From NCBI GenBank assembly GCA_037074705.1, contig CM073590.1, forward strand, positions 224,570,246 through 224,634,245: a stretch of DNA of 64,000 nt. The letters run 5' to 3'. Position 1 is the first letter of the stretch; every line of letters begins with the position of its first letter. The stretch is from Zhengitettix transpicula (lineage: Eukaryota > Arthropoda > Insecta > Orthoptera > Tetrigidae). Below are positions 11,976-23,617 of the stretch, piece after piece. The translations under genes were made by a program, and so were the position numbers. The notes beneath the pieces were generated by a model, which did not search any database, was not told the DNA's origin, and worked only from the letters and a program-made list of their open reading frames with translations.

Positions 11976-13734
11976 AACATTTTTTTTTGTCAGTTAACTA
12001 GAGCTGAGAGAGAGGTTAATAATAAATCAATGTTCGACTTTCACGGTACTCCATCAACGCCACTTCACTTCCGCGAAGTAACGCTCCTTCAGTTCCACTC
12101 ATATTTCCTTACACGCTAAGTTTCCCAGTTGCGATATAATTTCCACTTCAAAACTTCGGTGTGTTTTCAGTCCCCCATACTATGTCGTTAGTTATTATAT
12201 TTCATAATTTGTGAGGAATTATTTCCCTCAACCATTTTTTAATTCTATATTTCCAAACAGTTTCATCAATCTTCTAGATTATCGACACTTGTTCGCCTAT
12301 TATAAAAATTATGGAGTGAGGTGCTTTCGATTTTGTTTATAAACAAAAATGAAGAGAAGTTGTTGAGATTTCACCGCGGTTTCCTTTTTTCGCATGGTTT
12401 AAATATATACAGGGTGTCCCGGAACGATTGGTCACTGTACTCGGAGACCGTGTGTATAAAAATATTCATATGAAAATGTGTTCAATACCGCATGGTTGAC
12501 GATACATCCACTGGTTGTGTGTACAAATTAAAAACAAACCTTTCCGTTTCTATTTTACTTCTGATTCATGTTTACATACAAATTTTAGAAAATATTATCA
12601 CAACTTCCACAGACGATCTCGTAAGATTGCAAGTCGTAGATCATTAGGACGTTCTCGTAAGCCGGCAAAACATTACTTGTGTTCGTCCTATAAATTCCTC
12701 AATCAGCGTCAGCTTTCCTTCAGGACAACAAACCCTTCTTTATATAAGGTACACATCACTTGAGTTCTATTTTCTCATGTGACGTATTCGGCAGAACCAG
12801 TCACTAAGACGTTTATCAGCGAAGCTCTGCCCCAGGAGTCTGACCTACTCGCAAGAGAACGTAGTTCGTCGCAAACTGCAGTGACTAAGGCAGACCAGGT
12901 GTCGTTCGTCTGGTGCCTTCGAAAACAAACCGTCCGTGAGCTGTTTGTAGCCTAGTTGGTCGTAAACGAGGTTTATGGCGGGGACCGTGACTCGGACACA
13001 ATTCCTCTCCCTCTCCTTCCTCCCTCCGAAAATGTGCAAATATTTTCCTTGCTCCAGTGTTTGTTAAACATTGTCCGCGACAATTTATAGGGCCCGGGTA
13101 ACTCGTCCACACGTTTTTAACCGAGTGTGTTGGGGTGAAACATTTCTTGCATATTGCGCATTTCGCGAAGATTATTTGGTTAGTCACCGCTGATTGCGTA
13201 GGTGACGACTGCCTGGATTAACAATGCAAAGACAAGAACTACATGTAGGAGAACTACGCCTTCAATCGTATTACTTTTTTACCAACCGTCGTTAAATCAA
13301 TCACATGATAAGACTTGGAATAGCTTGATTTACCATTAAAACGGCGAACACACTTAGCAATGACCCTCTATGCGAGTCACTGATAGGGTAGGAGGAAATA
13401 CAGAAAATGTTGAGGAATGGTATAAATTAATTCAGGAATTAGCAGTACTAAGAAATAAATACCAGAAAACAAAGATGCATAGAGCAAACTGATTCATAAG
13501 CAAATGAGAAAATTAGGTCAAAAAACACATCAAAGTCGATGGAATGTAGGAATACAAAACGTCGAGGACATGAAGTGGACTCGAATAGACCACGGTCTAC
13601 ACGTGTGACTATAATCTGCGAAAAGAAACATAAAAATTACCCAAATGCTGGCAGAAATGTATGGTTTAATATTAGATAGTATTCCGTAGACCCTGCAGAA
13701 GCCGGGCTCAAAAATATTATTTAGGTTAATTTAG
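11976..13734. other. Non-coding stretch, no gene recognised
   Basis: At about 12,411 the sequence ACAGGGTGTCCCGGAACGAT resembles the termini of several DNA transposons, but I could not find a matching inverted end. The minus-strand open frames at 12,845-13,187 are overlapping and featureless. Confidence 0.35.
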
Positions 13735-13890
13735 GATAATGAATAAGATAGGCAAAACAGACAAAAAAAATGTAATATAAATACCACACGACGTTTCTGG
13801 GACCCTTGTGCCTTTCGTCAGGTGCTAAGAAGAGCCTAAAGAAACACAACTGCACTGGTCAGTTGAAAACACTCAAAAGCCTAATTTGTT
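13735..13890 (-). mobile_element. Foldback retroposon FB6, single arm
   Basis: One arm of the foldback family with the usual order: ataagataggc, ataccacac, gtttctgggacccttgtgcc, cgtcaggtgctaagaagagcc, cacaactgcactggtcag, then the centre cactcaaaagcc. The second arm is missing. Confidence 0.8.
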
Positions 13891-14049
13891 CGATAGTTTT
13901 AACCAAGTTTTGAAACTAGAATAAATATTAAAGCCGAAAGTAAGGAAAACATAATTGAGAAAAGACATAATATAAACATAAAACAAAACGAATAGAAGAC
14001 GATATTAAAACTAGGCGTCAATTGTTAAAATCAAAAAAATTTAAGTCTG

Positions 14050-14178
14050 ATTGAAACTAATGAATAAGAAAGATAGCCAATACAGACAAAAATGTAATAT
14101 AAATACCACACAACGTTTCTGTGATCCTTGTCCCCTTCCCCAGGTGCTAAGAAGAGCCTAGAGAAACAACTCGCACTT
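14050..14178 (-). mobile_element. Foldback retroposon FB7, single arm, inserted in mariner relic
   Basis: The left end reads aaatttaagtctgattgaaa, the constant end of the family in reverse. The arm then runs to agagaaacaactcgca. It abuts, on its right, the mariner transposase relic exactly where the second catalytic Asp block ends, so it probably interrupted that element. The plus-strand sequence just left of it (about 14,010-14,035), read on the minus strand, could encode the next mariner residues in degraded form. Confidence 0.7.
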
Positions 14179-14800
14179 TTCCGTTTTGAAGATAATCAAT
14201 GAAAATTATTCCACGCGCATTCCAAAAATCAGACGTCATGACCTTACCATCATATGAAACTGTCTTCGTGTTCTTTGGAGTCGATTCTCCCCTTTAAATC
14301 CATTGTTTTTGACTGTTCCCTCGCCTCCCTCCGTGTTTCATCCATGGTTATGAATAGACTCAAAAATTCTGCTTTATTGCTGTAAAACATTTCCAAACAC
14401 TCGTTGGATGCATCCTCACGACGCTTGTTTAGTTCCATCGTAAGTGAACGCGGCCCCCATCTTGCGCACAGCTTTCTCATGTCCAAATTTTCAGTTTGTA
14501 TGTGTGGTTTACTGCACTTTTTGTAATGCCTACCTTGCCTGCTAAATCACGCACTTTAGGTCGCCAGTCATCCAAGTCAATTTTGTGGTTCTTCGTCAAC
14601 ATTTTCTGGCATGTCACTTCTTTTGATGGATGATTTGTTCGTCTTGGGAGTTCGTACGGCCTGGTTTAAACTCTGCGCCCAATATTTTATCGTTGTAAAC
14701 GAAAGAACAGATTCCCCCAGAGTATAATCTAGCTTGACTCTGATTATTGTTGGACTGAGACCTTTCAAATTATTGTATAACCATTTTTTTCCCATGTTTA
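14175..14800 (-). pseudogene. Mariner-family transposase relic
   Basis: Read on the minus strand from about 14,795 downward, the translation shows successive blocks of a mariner (IS630/Tc1/mariner, DD34D) transposase. A helix-turn-helix region comes first (LGESVLSFTTIKYW), then the second DNA-binding helix set (DLDDWRPKVRDLAGKVGI), then MRKLCARWGPRSLT, then the first catalytic Asp in ITMDET near 14,340, and the second in GIIFIDYLQ near 14,196. The blocks lie in different frames with at least two frameshifts and a stop (near 14,250 and between 14,490 and 14,580). The part with the third Asp is absent or displaced by foldback copy FB7. It cannot encode an active enzyme. The family assignment rests on motif order and spacing. 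Confidence 0.85.
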
Positions 14801-15131
14801 CTAATTCACTGACAGCGTTTAGTGCTGATTGCTGTTAACACTAAACTATGTAGAGCCTTCAACCTAAAGCAAGTTTGGTTCTTTAGACTACTTCTGTTTA
14901 TTTCGGTCTGATATTTCTGGGATTATTGCGAAAAGATGGTAGACAATCGAATCTAGGAAATCATTAGCAACTTAGTGAACGGCAATCGGATAGGTGAGAG
15001 CGTCAGGATAAGTGAACTTAATGAAGTGAGGAATTAAGAAAAACAAGTCTCAATTTATAAAGGAGTTAAAAGTAAAAGTAAGGGAAATTTTGACGCAAAC
15101 ACTTGCTATATAATATGAATAACTTATTGCA

Positions 15132-15320
15132 CTTTTTTTAGGATAACAGGCTACATGGGGGTAATCCACATGGTGGCAACTCCCCTTTAATAGCATAGGA
15201 AGGCATTTGAAAGGGCGGATGCGGAAGAGTAGAAGAAGGTAGCCAAGGGTTAACTAGGGCCCCCGGGCTATAGTTTAAGGATCCTATGCGGCATTCGCCT
15301 AAAAGTAATGCAGGACAAAG
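15132..15320 (-). repeat. RptA copy 2 (short form)
   Basis: On the plus strand it begins with a T run and ggataacaggctacatggg, which is the reverse of the poly-A-tailed 3' end. It then runs through aactcccctttaatagcat and gggcccccgggctatag, and stops at atgcaggacaaag, where the next copy starts. It is about 190 bp long. Confidence 0.85.
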
Positions 15321-15892
15321 AAGGTGAAGACTGGCTATATATAGGGTAATTCACATAGTGGCAACTCCCCTCCTATAGCATAGGAAAGGAACTGAAAAAG
15401 GTGATGCGAAAAGATAGAGCAAAGTAGCCAAGGGTTAACTAGGGCCCCCGGGCTATAGTTTAAGGATCCTACCCAGCAATTTACCTAAAAGTAATGCAGA
15501 GAAAACCCTAGAAAAACCTGCATCAGAGGTCGGGCATTTGGTACTGGTCCCACGCCCTTCCGATAGCGGGAGAGGAATTTGCTGTGGGGACGCAGCATTC
15601 CCTTCACCGTGCCTCGACCAGTTTAGGAGGCAGCTGGCCGACTATTCCAATGGGAATAGCAGACAACTCTTACCGTATGCCCAAGGTCTGCAACCCCAGA
15701 ACATACACCTCTCAAAACAGGCCGCGGTGCCTCGGCTTGTGGGAACCTTATTTCAAAAAAGGAGAGGAAAAGGCATCCCCAAAGGTAGCCCCTTCGTATC
15801 TCTCCTAAAAGGTTCTGCCTGCGAGAGAACATCCCTCGCAGGTTACATGCGAGAGAATCCTCTCGCAGGCTCTTTAGCAAAGATATGTGAAG
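15321..15892 (-). repeat. RptA copy 3 (long form, variant 3' end)
   Basis: This copy has the variant end ggtgaagactggctatatat (subfamily B) in place of the gggcaacaggctacatgagg end. It extends through the full repeat to the left-hand hairpin-rich region at about 15,815-15,875, where ctgcgagag and ctctcgcag alternate. Open frames through it (15,538-15,906 plus, 15,623-15,943 minus) exist in several RptA copies on both strands and have no protein resemblance, so I treat them as non-coding. Confidence 0.85.
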
Positions 15893-16306
15893 ATTTTTTT
15901 TTTTAGGGCAACAGGCTACATGAGGGTAATCCAAGTTGGGCAACTCCCCTTTAATAGCATAGGAAGGGATTTGAAATGGGAATGCGGAAAGGGTGGAGGA
16001 AGGTAGCCAAGGGTTACTAGGGCCCCCGGGCTATATTTTAAGGATCCTACCCGGCATTCGCCTAAAGAAATGCAGGGAAAACCCTAGAAAAACCTGCATC
16101 GGGTAGGTCGGGCATTGGGTACTTGTCCCACGCCCTTCCGATAGCGGGAGAGGAGTTTGCTGTGGGGCCGCAGCATTCCCTTCTCCGTGCCTCGACCAGT
16201 TTAGGAGGCAGTTGGTCGACTATTCCAACGGGAATAGCGAACAACTCTTACCGTATGCCCAAGGTCTGTGACCCCGGAACATACAGCTCTAAAAACAGGC
16301 CGAGGT
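15893..16306 (-). repeat. RptA copy 4
   Basis: It begins with a T run and agggcaacaggctacatgag, and ends at about aacaggccgaggtgagtgcgg. The 5' end in the sense direction is therefore truncated. It directly abuts copy 3, so 15,132-16,306 is a three-copy cluster, all in one orientation. Confidence 0.85.
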
Positions 16307-18089
16307 GAGTGCGGTTAACAGTTTAAAAGTCACTTCCAGCTGAAATCAATTACGAGAGAAAAAACTACCTTCGTGAAACTTGAAAACTATTCCCTTAAAG
16401 TTCTATCAGGTGCCCAGACTTGAAAGATATATGTCCGTCGGCAACAGTCACACTCTGTGATCATTTCTATTGCAATGTGGGCTAGATAGTTTCGTTGCCA
16501 GAGCGGTTGAGGCTTATCTGCCAATCAGAGAACGAACGTATTCTGGGAAGCAAAAAACTTAACTCTCAGAAATAGGAGTGGATATTTAAAGCTACACAAT
16601 CGTAATATACTTCGTTGCTTTCGTAATTACAAAAAGAAAATTGCCTCACTTCGCCAACGGAAGGAATGTTCAAACTGTCCTGGCTGCCTTAAATATTCAG
16701 ATAATTTGCTCATAAAACATATATTTGGGAAAAAGAAGCATTGGTGTAAACGAGGCTGGAAGTAAGTCCAACTTGACCTTATCAAATATAGTGATCTAGA
16801 AACTAATAGGCAACTGAAATTTTACAGCGATTGCAAAACAAAATATTGCGAGTGTTGCTGAATGATTGTATGTGCATTTCTGCACAAGGACTTTAAAATC
16901 TGATAAAGTTAAAGCGCGAAGTAAATGTCGGACATTTATTGTAATAAACTGGAAAACAGTCTATGAAATAATAAGATTAAAAATATTGAAGCCGGTTGAT
17001 TATTTTCATTTTCTTCCTTTCTTAGTCTGTCGCTTTAACGAATTCATCATCCTCTTCCAAATCGTACTTTCCATCTCTCATACAATGGAAACGACGAACA
17101 TAATTATTCGTCAATAAAGTCTTCTCGGGCTTCTAACCGAGTAGACAATTGTTTTCGCGACGTTTCGATGAGCCTTTTTCCGTCAGATATCGCTCATTCC
17201 CACGTTATCTCCACTCTAACTTGATTGTAATGACCAGCGAGACTTGCGTCATCGTTACTGGGACAGTCTATAAAATGTTGCGGAATGGATTTGAGACTTT
17301 ATTAATGCTCTACGCCAAAAAAGACTACATTTTTATTGTTCTTGCTAAATGATATCTACTCCGCATAATACGATCTTATTCATATCGCAAACTTTATTCA
17401 TTGGACACTCCGTTGTCTGTTATAGTTTCCCTCCACGACATTTCTGTTTCGGATCTTCACCGACCACTGATTTATCCTGTTTCTAACCGGGTGGAATATT
17501 TAGAATTACACAACGTTTCAATGTCATGCTCTGCAATCGTCGTCAGGTGAATAGCGGATATATAACATTAAAAAGTGTTTGCAGTTACAAATTTCAATTC
17601 GCTATATACATATTCTCTTTAAAATACACCATTAGCCTCTAAACCGATTGGCGCAAAATTTAAAACAAAAAATACTCGTACCACACAAGGGTTGCTCACA
17701 AACAAACCGGGATGAAAAGAGATAAATAATAAAATGACAAAGATTGATGTCGAATCCATTTATTTGGGGGGAGGGTCACGAGGCTGATTTTTTGACTGCC
17801 CCAAATTTAGTCCAATAGAACATTCTAGAAGGATGTGTGTAAATAAAATTCAGGGTAATGTTACGTAAGTAACTATATCAAACGGGAAGGGAGACTATGA
17901 AACAGGCGTTATCCATCGGATACCGCTCATTCCACTTTAATTGATTGTAATGACGAACGAGACTTGCGTCATCGTTACAGGGGCAGTCTATAAAGTGTCG
18001 CGGAACGGCGTTGAGATTACCACGATTCTTAATGAGTTATAATTTAAATATTGTACTATTGAATGTTAAATAACTGCAAATAAAATTCG

Positions 18090-18093
<4 letters not shown>
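16307..18093. other. Non-coding stretch with a dispersed repeat pair
   Basis: No gene recognised. The blocks 17,181-17,300 and 17,911-18,016 are similar to each other, sharing gagacttgcgtcatcgttac, cagtctataaa and gcggaa. Just left of the first lies a CTGACGG...CGAAACGTCG motif on the minus strand (about 17,155-17,185), and a second motif of that type is at about 17,512-17,553. Confidence 0.55.

Positions 18094-18184
<91 letters not shown>
18094..18184. repeat. Compound (AT)n-(AG)n microsatellite
   Basis: About 51 bp of alternating AT (18,094-18,144) pass without interruption into about 41 bp of AG (18,144-18,184). Confidence 0.98.
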
Positions 18185-18187
<3 letters not shown>

Positions 18188-19796
18188 TTAAATTATTTTC
18201 CTGTGTAATATAAGAATGTGATAACCACAAAACCATTGCGTCATTATTAAGTTGAAACTAATAGTTAAATATGATCAAGGCTACCTACGGTATCAGTTTC
18301 CGTTACCAATTCCTGGATTCTACAACCGAATAATAACGAAATTTAAGACTTAGTATGTCCAACCTTTTAGGACGAAAAACTAGAGTTGGATGCTTTAGGC
18401 ATGACTGAACATCGCCAATAACAACGGTGTATTTTCACTTGGTCCATAGTGAATACGTTGTCCGTGACGGCGTTTCTTAGTGTTTAGGTAGACAGTGTGG
18501 TTGGTCTGTTTGACATCCGACGCAGGCACAATTAAAGAAGCCAGGCGCCTCGCCTCTCATTACGGGAGAGTCAGTAATTAGCTTACGGACCCGACACTGC
18601 AAATTTTCACAAGGTTGGCGGCGTTGATGTCTCCATATGCAAACGAAAACTACAGAAGTCGAGTAAGTCCTTAATTGTAATGAATCTCATCGACGTAGAA
18701 TTTTATCAAACACGTCCAGCGTAATTAAGACTTGTCGAGACGTTGTGCTCAGACACAAATTGCGAAGTTGGAACCTTTAATATTACTTTTATAAGGTTTC
18801 GTTCGATTCGATTTAATGGTTCAGTTACTGATAAAACAGAAGACCTCAGATACATGATTAAATACAATAATAATAAAATACATTAATTAACTAATCGCAC
18901 AATTTCAAAAATAAATTTTATTAGAAGTCAGAAAATAAAATGCAAGGAATTAGAAATTTCAATGGTAATAAAAAATTATTCTATCAATATAAATGCAATT
19001 GAACGAACTGGAACAGAAATTTCATGATAAATATATAAACCAGGAGTGAGTTTTTAAGAAAAAAATATGTTATTATATTTATTAAACCAAATTGTTTATT
19101 CTTGATTTAAAAATTACACTTACTTTGAATTCGTAATAATTAAATTTCCCGCCATGAAGAGTAGATAGCAAGTGTTAAAATATTGCCGATTCATTCAGAC
19201 TACAGTAGTTACAGCTACCAATAATGCGAATTATTGCAACGTGAAATCGAAGGCGATGGAGAGAAAACGCGGAACACCTAAGCTCTCAGAAGTAACGCAA
19301 TTACGGATAGGAAGCTTCACAAGTGACACAACAAAACTTTACAAAGCTGGCTCTGAGGAAAGTCCCTCTTTCAAACAAAACTCGAATTAATTACTGCGGC
19401 CGTTTAAAGTTTGCCGTGTCATAAAAGCGACTTCGCGTGGGAGGGAACGAAGGAACGCTGAAACAACCCGGTGGTTATTGTTTTGAACGATTGGGCGAGA
19501 TCGATTAGTAAAGTCTGTTTTCAAGGAAAACCTTGGAACTTAACACGTAACGTGTGTAAAAATCTGGCATTAAAACTAACTTTGCAAAGTAGGTGACGGG
19601 GAAAAAAGTCTCATAAAAGAATAAGAATGCTGCTGATGTAGAACGACCCTGCAAAATTAATACGATATCATTGAATGAAATATACGAACTTGATTGAGCT
19701 CAGCTGCACGATGCTTCCAGAATACAAGAATCGCCGATGTGGTATTTTTAAACAAGAGAAATTTTATAGGCTATTTTCTTCTCCGTCCCTCCGGCT

Positions 19797-19832
<36 letters not shown>

Positions 19833-20470
19833 AAACGTCAAAGATAGCTTTTACAGGAATGTGTGAATCTTAAACTTGTTACATGGCTTTGACTTGGTTT
19901 ATGCTATATATATATATACAATGACAGAAAGAGTTCTCAAAACCTGATCAAGATTCTACTGAGTGAAACTAAACGTGGCTTAACAGAACAAAAACCTATG
20001 AAAAGAAAAAAAATTACGATTGATTGACTAAAGGGGCAAGGAACCCAGAAAAGTTGTGTCTGAATTGGCTAATGTGTGAATAATTTATATAAATGTGCGA
20101 TAGGAAAGAACAAAATGGAAATGAGCATCAAAACAGAGTTTCAACTGAAAGCTAAAAATATACATTAAGAGAAGAATAAGCGACTTTTAATCAGTAATAA
20201 GAGATCTCAAAACTAGTATCATCTGGACCTTCTATTTTAGCCTGTACGTGGGTAACCAGACAGCCAAATTAGACAGATAAAGAGAAAGAAATCCCACAGT
20301 TTTTAAAATTGGCACAGTTGAATCATAGTACGTTAGTTTAAAGAAAATAAAGAGTTCGCGAGGTGGAAGGGAGGGAATGAGTGCCTTTAACGGTGACATT
20401 TTTAGCTTTTTTTCATAGCTCCGAAACTATCAGTCGTAGCGAAAAATGCTATGTATTAAAAGTTTCAGAA
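18185..20470. other. Non-coding stretch, no gene recognised
   Basis: I see no supportable gene. A (TC)n-(AC)n microsatellite is at about 19,796-19,831. A short block at about 20,048-20,066 (cccagaaaagttgtgt, then tgaattggct) resembles the outer arm of the foldback family and may be an old fragment of it. Confidence 0.4.
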
Positions 20471-20708
20471 GGGCGTGGGACAAGTACCCAATGCCCGACC
20501 TACCCAATGCAGGCTTTTCTAGGGTTTTCCCTTTTCTTTAGGCGAATGCCGGGTAGGATCCTTAAAATATAGCCCGGGGGCCCTAGTTAACCCTTGACTA
20601 CCTTCCTCTACCCTTCCGAATCCCCCTTTCAAATCCCTTCCTATGCTATTAAAGGGGAGTTGCCACTATATGGATTAGCCTCATGTAGCCTGTTACCTAA
20701 AAAAAAAT
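20471..20708 (+). repeat. RptA copy 5 (sense orientation)
   Basis: It begins at gggcgtgggacaagtaccc and runs to cctcatgtagcctgttacct followed by an A run at about 20,698-20,708. This is the poly-A-tailed 3' end in the sense direction; the 5' part of the repeat is missing. Confidence 0.88.
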
Positions 20709-20849
20709 CCTGTAAAAATATTCTTAAACATTTTTTATGTAAGACCAACGGTTTCGGAGTTACAGGGTCGAGTAACAAAATTTTAAAAATTCGTGCTTTA
20801 TTTACATTTTATTATTAATCTGCCTCTTCTTCGTGAAGTGATTAGTCGT

Positions 20850-21288
20850 CTAGTACAGGACCATTGGTACAGGTTCCCTCGCAGTTCCCACATACTGTCG
20901 TGTGCTGAATCCCCGTTTTGCGAAACCCACAACGCGTCCTTCAATCTGTTATACATTCACAAAAATTGGTACTGAAGACGGAGGCAGGAGCAACAGGTTC
21001 GAGGGTCGTAATGGGCCGAAGGTTGCCATCAATGACCTTCTCCCAACCCCAATCCGAAGGTGGTAGCTGGTTCCCCAACCAGTTTGGAACTTGCAGATAG
21101 ACTCTCTGGAGTGCTCTTGGTCTGAGCCTCTTGTGGGTGGTAAAGATTTGAGCATATGAGCCACTGAACGCCAAAATTGTTAGCAAGTTCACTGAGCTCT
21201 GAGTACCAAACATCCGATGTATGAAAATGGTAATATCATATGCATGACAGAAGAAACAAAATAACGAGACACTTCCAAAAAAAGTCAC
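20850..21288 (-). pseudogene. Relic of a repetitive arthropod Cys-rich protein family
   Basis: The minus-strand translation from about 21,288 shows FFCHAYDITIFIHR, then LQRVYLQVPNWLGNQ, then a WGWEKVIDGNLRPI block and FCECITD. An in-frame TGA (near 20,945) follows, and the frame continues TRCGFRKTG...TVCGNCEGTCTNG. The order (CHAYD-type block, VY-Q-W block, WGW, then C-C-T-D-C-RC-C-RK-G-C-C-G-C-C spacing) matches a multi-copy hypothetical protein family common in arthropod genomes. I know it only as uncharacterised and repeat-associated. The TGA occupies or adjoins a position where the family usually has a Cys. I infer a dead fragment, and its function is unknown. Confidence 0.6.
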
Positions 21289-22276
21289 CCTTAACGAGGG
21301 GGGTCGTTAGCTTCGAATATCACAAGAAAGGTCTTCTTGCACAATGTAATCAGCCAGAGGTGTGAAAACATATTTCACAAATACTCTTAGCCATATAATT
21401 TCTTATTATATCATAGCAGTGAATTGCATTTTATTTGCAGACCCTGCTAAATAAAGTTAAAAAAAGAATGAGTAAAGAAACGTCTACACATAAAATCGAT
21501 TTTGAACCAAGCATTAGTAAATTTTTATGGAGGAACACGTTAGCATTTTCTAATTCGCTACAAATGTTCAAATCACAAATGTCAAAAGATTCTAATAAAC
21601 GTTTCCCTTGATCAAAATTTTACGTTAAATTTTTTTGTCATCATCAAACCACTGTTCGACGAACAAAAAGAAACAACACAAATCCCTCCACACGCCAAGG
21701 TCTTACCCCTCTACACTCTACGGGGATAATTAATTCCGCTATCCATTAAACGTCACTCTCTGCGAAGGAGAGGTCACGCCCACATAACAGGACGGGGAAA
21801 ATATTTAGTTCTATCCCTAGTCTTCGCAGGGCGTGTGAATTATTTGTCAGACGGAAATGAGATTGGTGGGGATGAAGGCACTTACCATCGGGCAGAACGC
21901 TTTCCTCGTCACCTATGTTGCTTACTTAGATGGTCGAACTCTGCAGTGTATATACATAACATTTCACTATGTTCAATCAATCTTATGCTGTCTGAGGGTT
22001 TGCTATAATTTTGTGTGTTCTATGAATATGTTCACATGTATGGAAAACTAGATATCCTCAGATGTGAAATTTATAGTTGCCATATCAGTCTGCTTCAAAA
22101 ATACTTTGAGAAAAAAAACAGCTTTTTGTTTATTGTATTCATTTTCCTATGTTAGTCTGAAAGTAACCCTTAAATCCAATTATATCACATTGACCCATAA
22201 TTATGTACAATGTCGCTTAAAACAAAAATATGAACTTATAAAAAATTCGTTTCGCCGTTAATTAGTTTCCAGAACC

Positions 22277-23617
22277 ATGTGGCACCAAGCAATGGCAATC
22301 ACTTTCCTCATCTGCTCCCTGTTCGCACTCCCGTCCATGGCACAGGGGCAGAACGACGGACAATGGGCAGACGCCATGCAGGAACTGTCACAAAATCTTG
22401 ATCCGGTAAGTCACGATAAAAAGGAAGCAGGGAAGTTGAGAGTCGTGAAACCAGCGTCACATATATACGTCGACTGTTTCAGAATGCAGATCCCCGCATG
22501 CTGCGAACAATTTTACTGCAAATGCTGAGCAACCAGCAGCCCCAGCAGTCTCAAGAGGAAAGGTCCATGATGGCTCCTCCCATTGCTGATGACGAGATGG
22601 TGCCCACAGCTATGTCTCTACGCTCCGAAGACAAAAGAAACTGTGAGTATGTTTGCCCTCGATTAACACGACAACAGAGAATGGACCTGCAATCTTCTCA
22701 ATAATATGTATAGAAATATCTGCATCTAAGTACAACACTTCGCAGTTGAAATCTCCTTGAAGGAGCACACACCTATCACAATGATATCAATCAGAAAATT
22801 TATGTACAGTTCTGTTTTGCTCACTGTAAAATGTGAATACCAGGCTAGTTTTTGGAAAATGTCAAAAATCTCTACAATTGCCAACAGGACACCAATTCAT
22901 AATCATTTATTACCACTCAATAAGGAAAACTGACTCCAACAAACACCACTCAGGCAGCACTAAAAATGAAAAATTTCCACAAGTTTTATGTATAAACTAA
23001 ACTTTGTTCATACTCCACCTTGAGATGTATCCGAGCAATAAAATAAAAGATAAAACGTAACATGAACATGAACATGAGGCAGATACAGAAGATAAACCAC
23101 TGTAAAAGGCTGTCCAAAATGAATAAGAGAAACAATAGGTAATTGACATGATAGAATATAAAATTACTGAAATGACAGGATAGTGGGTCAATGACATAAT
23201 GAAATTGATATTAAATCACTAACTTTTCATTCAGATGTTAGCAAAAAATTTTCAAATGTTATTGTTCCTGAACTCACAAACCAAGACATAATAACAATGT
23301 TTCAGAACACAGGCCTCTAACATGAGCTGCTTATAGTGTAAAAGTTTTAGTAACTGTAATGAATTCATGTAACAAAGTAGCTTTCATATGTTTTGGTATA
23401 GAATAAAGAAATTTTCTAACATTATCAGGGCTCAATACAAACTTGCAATATGTACATGAGAAAAGTAACATGTATAATTTCAAGGCATAAAATCTTAATA
23501 CCCTATTGACCTCCATAAATGTTTGCGTGTGTTTCAGATATGGCTCTGTGTCATTTCAAGATCTGTAATATGGGCAGAAAACGCAATCCACGACCTGCTG
23601 GTTGGGTGCGGGTTTAG
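22277..23617 (+). CDS. CNMa: CNMamide neuropeptide precursor (3 exons, 122 aa)
   Basis: Coding exons are 22,277-22,405, 22,483-22,642 and 23,538-23,617, with GT-AG introns of 77 and 895 bp (phases 0 and 1). The ATG opens a classic secretory leader with hydrophobic core AITFLICSLFAL and probable cleavage near SMA/QG. An acidic, Gln/Met-rich spacer follows. The sequence SEDKR then precedes NYMALCHFKICNM and GRKR, and ends with a ten-residue tail and TAG. Cleavage at KR, amidation on the Gly and removal of RKR would give a 13-residue amidated peptide with a Cys6-Cys11 disulfide ring. Drosophila CNMa ends in the same CHFKICNM-amide, which makes the assignment firm. It would be secreted and would act on CNMamide G-protein-coupled receptors. 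Exon 3 starts two bases into the Tyr codon of the mature peptide. A TATA-like sequence at about 22,238 is too near the ATG to be sure of; an upstream untranslated exon is possible. Confidence 0.93.

Noticed and set aside
12409..12440. Terminus of a DNA transposon (ACAGGGTGTCCCGGAACGAT)
   Set aside because: No matching inverted terminus or target duplication could be found within the next 2 kb.
15538..15943. Long overlapping open frames on both strands (122 and 106 codons)
   Set aside because: They lie inside RptA, recur with different breaks in each copy, overlap antisense, and show no protein family resemblance; they reflect the higher GC content of the repeat.
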